DNA of 64,000 nt from Aequorivita viscosa (lineage in GTDB: Bacteria > Bacteroidota > Bacteroidia > Flavobacteriales > Flavobacteriaceae), in assembly GCF_900106795.1 (NCBI RefSeq), contig NZ_FNNS01000001.1, positions 167,645 to 231,644 of the forward strand, read 5' to 3'. The position numbers were made by a program, and so were the translations under genes. Of the stretch, positions 17,972-27,182 are shown piece after piece (positions within the stretch are counted from its first letter, which is position 1; each line of letters opens with the position of its first letter). The notes under the pieces were generated by a model. That model did not search any database. It had not been told where the DNA came from and saw only the letters and a program-made list of their open reading frames with translations.

Positions 17972-18847
17972 TTATACGGTTTGAGGTTGGTTAATACTGT
18001 AGAAGTAGAAATCTTCTAAGTTGTTGTTCACCACTTCAAAGCCATCTCCAGGATGCACTTCGCTATAAATGTTCACATTCATATTTCCGCTTCGTAAATA
18101 AGTTGAAAGCACGGTGTATTCTGCTTGATATTTCTCAATTTCATTCTTCTCAATTCGTTTGCGGAATATTTTTTCGTTTAACGAATTCGATAATTCTTGT
18201 GGATGTCCTTGTACCACAACGGTTCCTTCATTAAAAACCGCCATGTTTGTACATAAATTCACGACATCGTCTACAATGTGAGTGGAGAGGATTACGACTG
18301 CATCTTCGCCCAATTCACTTAACAAATTATGAAAACGATTACGCTCTAAAGGATCCAAACCAGCTGTTGGTTCATCTACGATTATCAACTTAGGATTTCC
18401 TATTAAGGCTTGTGCAATCCCGAAACGCTGCCGCATGCCTCCAGAATAATCGCCTAAATTTCGCTTTCTGAATTTGTATAAGTTTACCTGATTCAACAAA
18501 TCGGCAACATAGGCTTTACGGTCATTGGCACTGTGAATTCCTTTAATTTTCGCAATGTGGTTCAGCATCATTTCTGCCGAAACTTTGGGATATACTCCAA
18601 AATCTTGTGGTAAATACCCTAATACTTTTCGTAGTTCTTCGGGTTGACTAAAAACATCAATTCCATCAAAATCAATCGATCCAGTATCGGCAACTTGCAA
18701 GGTTGCAATAGTTCGCATTAATGAAGATTTTCCCGCTCCGTTGGGCCCCAATAATCCGAACATACCTTTGTCAATAGTAAGGTTTACATTGTTTAATGCT
18801 TTTGTGCCGTTAGGATAGGTTTTATTTAGATTTTGTATAGAGAGCAT
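17972..18847 (-). CDS. ABC transporter ATP-binding protein
   Basis: A 291-residue ATPase with Walker A GPNGAGKSS, Q-loop LPQDFG, signature YSGGMRQR, Walker B LIIVDEPTAGLD and switch His in LSTHIVDDV. The first 210 residues are the nucleotide-binding domain; the last 80 form a short accessory domain. It is directly followed by the permease/M1 fusion and should power that protein. Confidence 0.92.
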   Translation of the reverse strand: MLSIQNLNKTYPNGTKALNNVNLTIDKGMFGLLGPNGAGKSSLMRTIATLQVADTGSIDFDGIDVFSQPEELRKVLGYLPQDFGVYPKVSAEMMLNHIAKIKGIHSANDRKAYVADLLNQVNLYKFRKRNLGDYSGGMRQRFGIAQALIGNPKLIIVDEPTAGLDPLERNRFHNLLSELGEDAVVILSTHIVDDVVNLCTNMAVFNEGTVVVQGHPQELSNSLNEKIFRKRIEKNEIEKYQAEYTVLSTYLRSGNMNVNIYSEVHPGDGFEVVNNNLEDFYFYSINQPQTV

Positions 18848-19071
18848 ATTTTTTTGTTTTGAAGGTTGTCTAATTACAGATATTAGTAGCTGTTTTTAAA
18901 TTTTTGTTACCGTTAAGTGCATATTTTGAAGAAATGAGTCGAAGTATCAAGCGGTTTTGAGGCAAGAATAATCAATATTTGTTAGTTTTTATACATACAA
19001 AGTTTCATAAAGCTCTAAAATACTTTACAAGTGCGATTAACGCGTTAATACCAATAATTACGAATCAAATA

Positions 19072-19599
19072 ATGAATAATTTACAATTTCTTCGAAAGTT
19101 CGCCTTGATTATCATTTTTATGATATCAGTATTTTTATTTTTTCTTTTTTGGAATACCCAAAATATGGGCAATGATATTAATAATTCAGTTAATGCCGAA
19201 TCCTTCAATGTAGAACAAAAACTATTAATTATTACAGAACCCAGTCCGTTTAAAGATTTGATAGTCGAAGGGCTGAAAGACTATTATAAAAATTCCACTG
19301 TTCTAATTGAAGTTGTTAACGACAAGTCTATAGCAGTAACCGATGCTGCTTATTTTAAAGCTATTTTGGTGTTGCACCGATGGGAAGCAAATGCGCCTAC
19401 ACGAAATATACAATCGTTTTTGGATAAAAATGAATCTTTTAAAAATACTATCATTATACTAACCACCTCTTGGAATGGGTTAGAAAAACTGGAAAATGTA
19501 GACGCTTTAACTGGTGCTTCTGTTATGAACAATGCGCCTATTTTTACAAATAAATTAATTGAAAGAATAGACCTAATTTTAGAAAATAAAAAACTGTAG
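19072..19599 (+). CDS. Membrane-anchored hypothetical protein, possible flavodoxin-like fold
   Basis: A 175-residue protein. The start at 19072 (MNNLQFLRKFALIIIFMISV) was preferred because it gives a classic N-terminal anchor; an upstream ATG at 18979 would add 31 unconvincing residues. After the helix comes an alternating pattern: KLLIITEPSPFKDLIVEGL, TVLIEVVND, ILVLHRWEANAP, NTIIILTTSWNG, VDALTGAS, then a C-terminal helix. This suggests a Rossmann- or flavodoxin-like domain on the periplasmic side. I do not recognise a named family. Confidence 0.6.
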   Translation: MNNLQFLRKFALIIIFMISVFLFFLFWNTQNMGNDINNSVNAESFNVEQKLLIITEPSPFKDLIVEGLKDYYKNSTVLIEVVNDKSIAVTDAAYFKAILVLHRWEANAPTRNIQSFLDKNESFKNTIIILTTSWNGLEKLENVDALTGASVMNNAPIFTNKLIERIDLILENKKL

Positions 19600-19670
19600 T
19601 TGTTACACGTAAAATTATAAGCAGTCAAGGCAAATGAATATATGGAGGCTATGATATTCATCATTTGTTA

Positions 19671-19678
19671 TAATTTTG
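19671..19678 (+). promoter_or_regulatory. Candidate -7 box upstream of pta
   Basis: TAATTTTG matches TAnnTTTG, 105 bp before the pta start, in the only intergenic gap before pta-ackA. No clear -33 element was found. Confidence 0.3.
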
Positions 19679-19783
19679 ATAGACCCTAATTTTACACACT
19701 AAGAACAGAGATAACATCGATTTATTACAAGATTTCAAGTATGAGATTCAGAATGTTATTTACTTTTACAAAAACAGCAAAAA

Positions 19784-21883
19784 ATGAACAAAGCCGTATA
19801 TATTGCCACCACAGAACCCGATAGTGGGAAGTCTATTGTTTCACTTGGACTAATGCAATCATTGTTGGGAAAGGCAGCCAAAGTAGGCTACTTTAGACCT
19901 ATTATCGACGATTTTGCCCCAGGTAAAATAGACAATCATATAAACACAGTTTCGATCTATTTTAATTTAGATTTAAAATTTGAAGACGCTTATGCTTTTA
20001 AACGAAGTGAGGTAATTCGGAAAACGAATGAAAACAAAGACGGGGAGATAATTAGTAGAATTATTGAAAAATATAAATACCTTGAAGAACGTTTTGATTT
20101 TATTTTAATAGAAGGCACAGGTTTTACAGGTGAAGGCACTATTAAGGAATTTGATATCAACGTGTTAATCGCTAAAAACCTAGGCGTACCCGCAATTATT
20201 CTGGCTAGTGGGATTGGTAAAACATTGGATGAATTTGTAGGAAGACTACAAATGGCTTTCGATACTTTTAAGGATAAAGGTGTTGAGGTTCTTGCGGTAA
20301 TCGCCAATAAGGTGCAACCACAAAATAAAGAATTGGTCGTTTCTGAATTAGAGAAATATTTGCCTAAAAAAGTTGTGGTCGGAGCAATCCCTTTAAACCC
20401 AGAATTGTCGAATCCTTCAATTAAGGAAATAGTTGAAACCTTAGACGCAAAAGTGCTTTTTGGTGAAGCTTTCATCAATAATCAAGCAGGTAATTACAGC
20501 GTAGGGGCAATGCAATTACATAACTATCTTCTTCATTTAAAAGAAAATGCTTTGGTAATTACACCTGGCGATAGAGCCGATATTATTTTAGGCGCATTGC
20601 AAGCAAATATTTCAGATAACTATCCAAATGTCTCTGGAATTGTGCTAACAGCAGGACTAATTCCTGAAAAATCTATCATTAAACTTATTGAAGGACTTTC
20701 ACACGTAGTTCCTATTATTTCAGTAAAAGGAGGAACTTTTTCGGTTACCAATAGTTTGGGGAGTATTAAGTCTAAAATATATGCCGAGAATACAGAAAAG
20801 ATAGCAATGTCTATCAAAGATTTTGAAAAGCACGTTAAAGTCGATGCGCTCATCGAAAGACTCATTACGTTTCAATCGAATGGAATTACGCCTAGGATGT
20901 TTCAATATAATTTATTGAAAAAAGCCAAATCTAGTAAAAAGCACATTGTGCTGCCCGAAGGATTAGACGAACGTATATTAAGAGCTACAAAACTGCTGAT
21001 AGATTTGGACGCTGTGCAAATAACGTTGCTTGGTGATAAAAAACAAATAGCAGAGAAGTTAGCTACCCTTGATATAGCACTAGACCTAAATAAAATAAAC
21101 ATCATCAATCCAACGGAATCGGAGTATTTTGATTCGTATGCAGAAACGCTTTATGAACTAAGAAAGCACAAAAACGTAAATTTAGCAATGGCTAAAGATT
21201 TAATGATAGACGTGTCTTATTTTGGAACAATGATGGTGTATCAAGGCGATGCCGACGGAATGGTTTCGGGAGCTATTCACACAACGCAACACACAATTGT
21301 ACCTGCCCTTCAATTTATTAAAACAAAACCAGAGGCTTCTATAGTTTCTTCTGTGTTTTTTATGCTTTTGGAAGATCGTGTTTCGGTGTATGGCGATTGT
21401 GCAATTAACCCGAATCCTACAGCAGAACAGTTGGCTGAAATTGCGATTTCATCAGCAGCGACCAGTTTGGCTTTTGAAATTGAACCTAAAATAGCAATGT
21501 TGTCTTATTCTTCTGGAGCTTCAGGAGTAGGGGAAGACGTAGAGCGAGTGAGAGAAGCTACACGAATTGTAAGGGAAAAAAGACCAGATTTAAAGGTAGA
21601 GGGTCCAATACAGTACGATGCTGCTGTCGATCTTGCCGTTGGAAAATCGAAAATGCCAAATTCTGAAGTGGCAGGACAGGCCAATGTATTTATTTTCCCC
21701 GATTTAAATACTGGGAACAACACATACAAAGCGGTGCAACGAGAAACCAAAGCACTCGCAATTGGTCCAATAATTCAAGGATTAAACAAACCTGTTAACG
21801 ATTTAAGCCGAGGTTGCACTACAGACGATATTTTTAATACCGTAATCGTTACCGCAATTCAAGCACAGGATTCTCACAGGTGA
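19784..21883 (+). CDS. pta: Phosphate acetyltransferase
   Basis: A 699-residue three-domain enzyme converting acetyl-CoA and phosphate to acetyl phosphate. The N-terminus is a BioD-like P-loop domain (TTEPDSGKSIVSLGLM). The middle DRTGG domain contains ITPGDRADIILGALQ, and the C-terminal 330 residues are the catalytic PTA domain (KKHIVLPEGLDERILRA; MLSYSSGASGVGEDVERV; EGPIQYDAAVDLAVGKSKMP). Length and order fit the long class II Pta. It is followed 169 bp later by ackA, completing the acetate/ATP pathway. Confidence 0.95.
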   Translation: MNKAVYIATTEPDSGKSIVSLGLMQSLLGKAAKVGYFRPIIDDFAPGKIDNHINTVSIYFNLDLKFEDAYAFKRSEVIRKTNENKDGEIISRIIEKYKYLEERFDFILIEGTGFTGEGTIKEFDINVLIAKNLGVPAIILASGIGKTLDEFVGRLQMAFDTFKDKGVEVLAVIANKVQPQNKELVVSELEKYLPKKVVVGAIPLNPELSNPSIKEIVETLDAKVLFGEAFINNQAGNYSVGAMQLHNYLLHLKENALVITPGDRADIILGALQANISDNYPNVSGIVLTAGLIPEKSIIKLIEGLSHVVPIISVKGGTFSVTNSLGSIKSKIYAENTEKIAMSIKDFEKHVKVDALIERLITFQSNGITPRMFQYNLLKKAKSSKKHIVLPEGLDERILRATKLLIDLDAVQITLLGDKKQIAEKLATLDIALDLNKINIINPTESEYFDSYAETLYELRKHKNVNLAMAKDLMIDVSYFGTMMVYQGDADGMVSGAIHTTQHTIVPALQFIKTKPEASIVSSVFFMLLEDRVSVYGDCAINPNPTAEQLAEIAISSAATSLAFEIEPKIAMLSYSSGASGVGEDVERVREATRIVREKRPDLKVEGPIQYDAAVDLAVGKSKMPNSEVAGQANVFIFPDLNTGNNTYKAVQRETKALAIGPIIQGLNKPVNDLSRGCTTDDIFNTVIVTAIQAQDSHR

Positions 21884-21897
21884 ATTGACTTATGATT

Positions 21898-21990
21898 AAA
21901 GGACATAATACATAGGACGGATTGAGTGTTAACCGAAAATATAATAGTTACAATACCATTAGTCCTACGTCTTACAGTCCTAAGTCCTTT
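21898..21990. repeat. Inverted arrays of GTCCTA/GTCTTA words between pta and ackA
   Basis: The left part reads AAAGGACATAATACATAGGAC. The right part, in inverted sense, reads GTCCTACGTCTTACAGTCC followed by TAAGTCCTTT. The ends AAAGGAC and GTCCTTT are perfect inverses. About 40 bp lie between the arms. The same words recur at 56283-56380. Confidence 0.7.
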
Positions 21991-22052
21991 CAAAATAAAC
22001 ATCAAATTAACAATTGGCAAACCTATAGCCATCCAAAAGAAAAGATAACAAA

Positions 22053-23237
22053 ATGAATATTTTAATACTGAATTCTGGAAGTTCTTCAATTAAATTTCAA
22101 TTAATAGAAATGCCTTCCGAAGCATTGATTTGCAGCGGATTGATAGAGCGTATTGGTAATGATGACGCGGTTTTAAATTATAAAACAACCTCAACTTCAA
22201 TTAAGCAGACTGATGCTATAAAAACGCACAATGAAGGGCTACAGAAAATAGTAGAATTATTACTTGACCCTGAAAAAGGCGTAATAAAAAGCACAGATGT
22301 TATTAAAATTGTTGGACATCGCGTGGTACACGGTGGAAATTCATTTTCAAGTACCACATTAATCACTGATGAAGTGAAGAAAGATATTCAGAAATATGCT
22401 GCTTTGGCGCCGCTCCATAACCCAGGCAATCTTCAAGGAATTCTAGTTGCGGAAGCGTTTTTCCCTTTGGCAAAACAAGTTGCAGTTTTCGACACAGCTT
22501 TTCATAGAACCATTCCCGAAAAAGCGAGTAAGTATGCAATTCCCAACGAACTTTATGAAGAACAGGGCATTCAGCTATATGGTTTTCACGGCACGAGCCA
22601 TCAATACGTTTCTGAAAAAGCAATAGAATATTTAAAACTCAAAACATCCAAAATTATCTCTATTCATTTAGGAAACGGTTGTAGCATGACAGCAATCAAG
22701 GACGGTAAAAGTATAGATCATAGTTTAGGGTTTACTCCTTCCAACGGTTTGATTATGGGTACAAGAAGCGGCGATATAGACCACGGAATTATCTACCATT
22801 TAGTCCATAATTTAGGCTATACTGTTGAAAAGGTCAAGGATGTCCTCACAAATAAAAGCGGTATGTTGGGCCTTACGGGTTTCGGTGATTTAAGGGATAT
22901 TGAGGCTGAAGCTGAAAAGGGAAATTCAAATTGCATCCTCGCTTTAGAAATGAATGCCTATCGAATAAAAAAGTATATAGGGGCCTATGTTTCCACGATG
23001 AACGGTTTGGATGCTATCATATTCACCGCAGGAATTGGTGAAAATTCAAGTGTAATTCGAAGATTAGCTTGCACCGATATGGATTTCTTCGGAATAGAAT
23101 TAGATGAAGCTAAAAACGAATTGAAGTCGAAAGAATTACGTGAAATAAACACTAAAAATTCTAAAGTAAAAGTTCTCGTAATTCCTACGAATGAAGAATT
23201 GGAAATTGCAAAACAAGCGTATCAGTTATTGTATTAA
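22053..23237 (+). CDS. ackA: Acetate kinase
   Basis: A 394-residue cytoplasmic enzyme that makes ATP and acetate from acetyl phosphate. Diagnostic segments: LNSGSSSIKFQL at the N-terminus, GHRVVHGG, FDTAFHRTIPEKA, GFHGTSHQYVSEKA, HLGNGCSMTAI, MGTRSGDIDHGI and FTAGIGENSSVIRR. Full family length. It lies downstream of pta on the same strand, separated by an inverted word-repeat array. Confidence 0.95.
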   Translation: MNILILNSGSSSIKFQLIEMPSEALICSGLIERIGNDDAVLNYKTTSTSIKQTDAIKTHNEGLQKIVELLLDPEKGVIKSTDVIKIVGHRVVHGGNSFSSTTLITDEVKKDIQKYAALAPLHNPGNLQGILVAEAFFPLAKQVAVFDTAFHRTIPEKASKYAIPNELYEEQGIQLYGFHGTSHQYVSEKAIEYLKLKTSKIISIHLGNGCSMTAIKDGKSIDHSLGFTPSNGLIMGTRSGDIDHGIIYHLVHNLGYTVEKVKDVLTNKSGMLGLTGFGDLRDIEAEAEKGNSNCILALEMNAYRIKKYIGAYVSTMNGLDAIIFTAGIGENSSVIRRLACTDMDFFGIELDEAKNELKSKELREINTKNSKVKVLVIPTNEELEIAKQAYQLLY

Positions 23238-23310
23238 TCTAAAGGGTTATTAACGTTATATTTTACGTTTTTAATGACATCTGCTCGGGAATTTGTAGGT
23301 GACAAAGTTT

Positions 23311-24201
23311 TTATTTCACAAGAACTTTAAAGACCTTCTTTTCAAATGTATCAGAATAGGCAACAACCAAATACATTCCCGCAGAAGCGTTTGAAAAACT
23401 AAGGTTTAACTGGTTCTGGCCATTGTTTCTTGTTTCACTCAACTTTCTTCCGTGAAGGTCAAAAACATCGACAAATCGGATGTTTTCGGTGTTATACATT
23501 TCGCATAAACCATCATTAATTATGGTGTTTAGCGCCACTTTTTCCAAAGAATTATAGTTGTTTTCAACACTCAATACCCTTGATTCGCATCTAGTTATTG
23601 AATCTAAATTGGAGTAAAATAATTCCCCATTTTTAAAGAAACAGCTTAAATGTCCCGCATCATTAATATCGGGATAGCCACCCGGAGCGTTAATGAGTGA
23701 AAAGGAACCAACACCTTCAACCCAAGCAGCGGTATTGCTGCTAATGGTATTGGATGTGGTAGGAGATAAATAGAAATGTCTATACTCACTCCCATCAACT
23801 AATGGGCGGTTGATAATAGAATCTACCTCAAAGTAGCCAGCTTCGGCAGGAAAGGGGCTAATAGGGTTTTTAATATCTATGGAATCTCCAACTTGTAATG
23901 AAAAATCATACAGCAAATATTCTGTGTTGCCACTTCGAGCTACAAGATTAAGATAGACTTTTTTTGAAGCTAAATCTTCCCGCAATAAAAATGTTCGGGA
24001 AATGTAATGGTAGCCGTCTAGAACTTTATACTCCATTCCGTTTACTATGGTATCTCCATTTGTGAAGTACATATCTGTAATGCAACCATTGAAACACGAA
24101 GTAAGTTGCCATTCATTATCGTTGTCTAACAGTGGCTTATATTCCTGTGCTACAGTTGGAATTAAGAAGAGAATATTGAGGATTGCTAATAGGTTTCGCA
24201 T
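23311..24201 (-). CDS. T9SS type A sorting domain protein
   Basis: A 296-residue secreted protein. Signal peptide (LLAILNILFLIPTVAQ), a central beta-rich domain starting with YKPLLDNDNEWQLTSCFNGC, and a C-terminal sorting domain of about 70 residues (VDVFDLHGRKL; LNLSFSNASAGMYLVVAY; KKVFKVLVK). The tail directs export by the type IX secretion system and possibly surface attachment. No catalytic motif was recognised. It converges with ackA. Confidence 0.85.
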   Translation of the reverse strand: MRNLLAILNILFLIPTVAQEYKPLLDNDNEWQLTSCFNGCITDMYFTNGDTIVNGMEYKVLDGYHYISRTFLLREDLASKKVYLNLVARSGNTEYLLYDFSLQVGDSIDIKNPISPFPAEAGYFEVDSIINRPLVDGSEYRHFYLSPTTSNTISSNTAAWVEGVGSFSLINAPGGYPDINDAGHLSCFFKNGELFYSNLDSITRCESRVLSVENNYNSLEKVALNTIINDGLCEMYNTENIRFVDVFDLHGRKLSETRNNGQNQLNLSFSNASAGMYLVVAYSDTFEKKVFKVLVK

Positions 24202-24300
24202 GGTAAAAGATTCTTTTCAATAGTAAATATAATTTTTTAATGCAGTTTATTTATTATTTGCGGCTAACAAATTACAGAATTATTTAAGTTGAAAAGCAAT

Positions 24301-25797
24301 TTAGTTGTTATTGTTGTCTGTTCTGTTCAAGCAGCGTCCTCTTGGCGCATCACCCTCGTGCAATACAATTTCTGAATGAAGAAACTTTGCAGCTGCGGCA
24401 GAATCTTTTACTTTTGGCGCACTACGGTTTAGCATTTCTGCTTCATATTTTGTTAAAACACTTTTTCTTATTCCAACTTCTCTCCAATTTGAAAAAGGAT
24501 TACATTCTTTTACGATTCCTCGTGCAAGGGCTAAGGCATCTAACAACGCCTGATTTGCTCCTTGTCCTTTAAACGGACTCATTGGGTGCGCAGCATCGCC
24601 AATTAAGGTTACGGCGCCTACATTTTTTAACAGTTCTGGGTTTAATAATTCTCGGTCATAAACGGGATATCCAGAGATATTAGTTTCTTGTGTGGCAGCA
24701 ATAATCTGTGGAATGGGAATGTGCCACTGTGTTCTTTCACTCGCTTCTTTTTTGAGGGCTGCAGTACCTTGAGCGCTTAAAGCTTTTGCATCTTTCTCTG
24801 GCATTGGGAAGCTAAGTTGCCACATTACTGAAGTGGAAGTGTAGGGCATTACATAAATTCGTTCATTGCCATTGGCGGTTTGAAAAACCGTTTCGGAATC
24901 TAATAATGTGCTATTGACATCGTCAAGCGCTTTTAACGGGCAGATTCCTAAAATTACAATACAACCGAGGTATTGAAGAGGTTGGTTTTTACCTTGTAAG
25001 ATCAAGTCGCGTACCGTACTACGAATGCCATCGGCACCAACTACAAGGTCTGCTTTAGCATTTTTCAATTCTCCGTTAACTTGAAAGTTGAGCGAAATAT
25101 TATTGTCTTCACATTCACTAAAGCTTACCAATTGATGTCCCCACTGAATGTTAGCATTTCCACCTAATTGTTCAAGTAAGGCTAAACGCAACGATTGTCT
25201 TGCTATATGTATATTTGAACGCTTTGAAGATGTCTTAGCTTCGGATTGAAGCCATTTACGCATGCCCCATTCCCCAATAACTTTTCCTTCCGTAGTATGT
25301 ACGACGTGTTTTGTTGAAACCACACCTTTATCTAGGGAGAAAAGTCCGAAGCCTTCAATGGCTTTACTCGCTTGTTGCAAAGTGAGGCCATAGCCCTGAG
25401 GTCGCGCTTCGAGGTTGTTGTCTCGTTCATAAAGAGTAAATGGAATACCCCGATGTAAACAGGCCACGGCAAGTGCGACACCACCTATACCACCACCAAT
25501 TATTGCAAGGTGAGGATACCTTTCTTTATCAACTTCTGGGCAACTTTCAGCAGGAATTAATCCAGAACCAGCACAGTTTAAGCAAGGATGTAGGTCGCCT
25601 TTAGGACGAACAGGGGCAGTCGTTTTTTCTTTGTTATTTTCAAACTCTTCTAGTGCTTTTTGATAGCGGAGTTTTATTTTCTTTCGAAGTCTTCGGCTTT
25701 TTTTACCGCTTCCATGACATTCTTCACAAGTTGTCCAGGTTGTCCAAGTAGTGGGAGTGTTTACCGTATATTTCATTGCACCCTGAGCTAACTTCAT
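24301..25797 (-). CDS. FAD-dependent monooxygenase with N-terminal DnaJ-type zinc finger motifs
   Basis: A 498-residue protein. The first 95 residues carry two CxxCxGxG-type motifs, CEECHGSG and CLNCAGSG, separated by a very basic, helical stretch (KKSRRLRKKIKLRYQKALEE). From residue 100 it is a class A flavin monooxygenase: the Rossmann motif AIIGGGIGGVALAVACLHRG with ERD after it, VVGADGIRSTVRD (DG motif), and TLIGDAAHPMSPFKGQGANQ (GD motif). The substrate is unknown. The start could also be the ATG seven codons later. The combination of zinc finger and flavoprotein is unusual. Confidence 0.85.
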   Translation of the reverse strand: MKLAQGAMKYTVNTPTTWTTWTTCEECHGSGKKSRRLRKKIKLRYQKALEEFENNKEKTTAPVRPKGDLHPCLNCAGSGLIPAESCPEVDKERYPHLAIIGGGIGGVALAVACLHRGIPFTLYERDNNLEARPQGYGLTLQQASKAIEGFGLFSLDKGVVSTKHVVHTTEGKVIGEWGMRKWLQSEAKTSSKRSNIHIARQSLRLALLEQLGGNANIQWGHQLVSFSECEDNNISLNFQVNGELKNAKADLVVGADGIRSTVRDLILQGKNQPLQYLGCIVILGICPLKALDDVNSTLLDSETVFQTANGNERIYVMPYTSTSVMWQLSFPMPEKDAKALSAQGTAALKKEASERTQWHIPIPQIIAATQETNISGYPVYDRELLNPELLKNVGAVTLIGDAAHPMSPFKGQGANQALLDALALARGIVKECNPFSNWREVGIRKSVLTKYEAEMLNRSAPKVKDSAAAAKFLHSEIVLHEGDAPRGRCLNRTDNNNN

Positions 25798-25947
25798 TTA
25801 GAATTTAGTATTGAATTAGCGTGCATAGAAGTTTTTAGTTTTGCGCAAATATACGAAGGTAAATTTTATGCCTAATTTTTTACTGCTTATTTGAAATCTA
25901 GAAATGAAAAAAACAATGCCTATAAGTACGCTTTGTTCTTTTCTGCC

Positions 25948-26916
25948 TTACCTAGAAGAGCTTGCCGCCTTCATTTCCGTATTCAAAATTTGAGCAACTG
26001 CTTGTTTGTATTTTATAGGGTTTGTAGCCTTCTTTATCGCCTTGTATGTTTTCTGCGGATTGGATGTAGCTTGTGAAAAGAACTCCCAAAACCCGAGCAT
26101 TTTCATTTTTATAGGCGTAGGGCCAGAAAGATATGCGTCGTATTGCTGGTAGATAGTATCGTGGAATTCAGAGAAAATCTCCCAACGGTTTTCAGGATAT
26201 TCAGTAGTATTATTTTTGATCATACTAGGCAAAAAAGGATCGGCAATCAATCCACGTCCAATCATAAAATGATCTATAGTTGGAAAGCGTTCTGCAATAG
26301 CCTTATAAGCTGCAACGCTAGTAATATCACCGTTATAATACAACTTGTGTTTGCTGCCACTTAGGCATTTCTCAAAAGCGTCTAAGTCTACAGGGCCTTT
26401 GTAAAGTTGCTTTCCTATTCTAGCGTGAATGGCAATGTTCTTTAACGGATACTTGTCTAAAATTGTAAAAGCCTCTAAAATTTCTTCGGCGTGTTCATAG
26501 CCCATTCGCATTTTCATCGAAACCAAAATATCTGTTTCGTTGTGGGCTCTCTGCAGCACATCATCAATTTTTGTGTGATTGCAAATCAAGCCAGAACCCA
26601 TCCCAGACTTAGCAACCATAGGGTATGGGCAGCCCAAATTCCAGTTCAATTCCTTATACCCTAAATTTTGCACGTATTTCGCAACAAAAATGAACTCATC
26701 AGCATCGTTCGTAATTATTTGAGGAATCACGGTTAAGCTGGTGTTGTTTTCTGGTGCAATATCGTTTTGATAGGATTGCTTAATCTTCAGTTTTCCATTC
26801 AGTCTTATGTATGGCGAATAGAACGTATCAATTCCACCAAAGTAATGATTGAAGGCATTGCGAAATCTGAAATCTGTAAAACCTTGTAAAGGAGACGAAA
26901 GTAGAGTAGAAGCCAT
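25948..26916 (-). CDS. tRNA-dihydrouridine synthase family protein
   Basis: A 322-residue flavoenzyme (FMN TIM barrel) that reduces uridine in tRNA D-loops. It shows SSPLQGFTDFRFRNAF at the N-terminus, catalytic Cys in LNWNLGCPYPMVAKSGMGSG, the FMN-binding MKMRMGYE and IAIHARIGKQLYKG segments, and NGDITS and MIGRGLIADP. I chose MASTLLSSP (26916) because a TATCTTTG -7-like box lies at 26935-26942 on the minus strand, so the longer start at 26937 would overlap the promoter. The divergent ABC exporter gene begins 266 bp away. Confidence 0.9.
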   Translation of the reverse strand: MASTLLSSPLQGFTDFRFRNAFNHYFGGIDTFYSPYIRLNGKLKIKQSYQNDIAPENNTSLTVIPQIITNDADEFIFVAKYVQNLGYKELNWNLGCPYPMVAKSGMGSGLICNHTKIDDVLQRAHNETDILVSMKMRMGYEHAEEILEAFTILDKYPLKNIAIHARIGKQLYKGPVDLDAFEKCLSGSKHKLYYNGDITSVAAYKAIAERFPTIDHFMIGRGLIADPFLPSMIKNNTTEYPENRWEIFSEFHDTIYQQYDAYLSGPTPIKMKMLGFWEFFSQATSNPQKTYKAIKKATNPIKYKQAVAQILNTEMKAASSSR

Positions 26917-27149
26917 TTTGTTTTTTAGTGGCAACAAAGATAGGGTAAATGTGGGATGGATTTCTTTACCTCGAATACACGAATTGAATTTTATACTGAA
27001 TAAATCATTTCAATACGTGGTTTCTTGATTTTATTGAAAATAAGTTGCCTTAAAGATTCTGCCTCTTGAGAGTAAGCATCTTCAAAAAAACAATCTTCAA
27101 ACTCAAAGTTAAATGTGTGTCGCTGCTCAATTTCCCCTCCATTAATGAG

Positions 27150-27157
27150 TACTTTCG
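27150..27157 (+). promoter_or_regulatory. Candidate -7 box of the ABC exporter
   Basis: TACTTTCG (one mismatch to TAnnTTTG) followed by CACC lies 25 bp before the ATG at 27183. This spacing supports the downstream start over the one at 27066. Confidence 0.4.
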
Positions 27158-27182
27158 CACCCTAAAATATTCTGAAAGCAAC

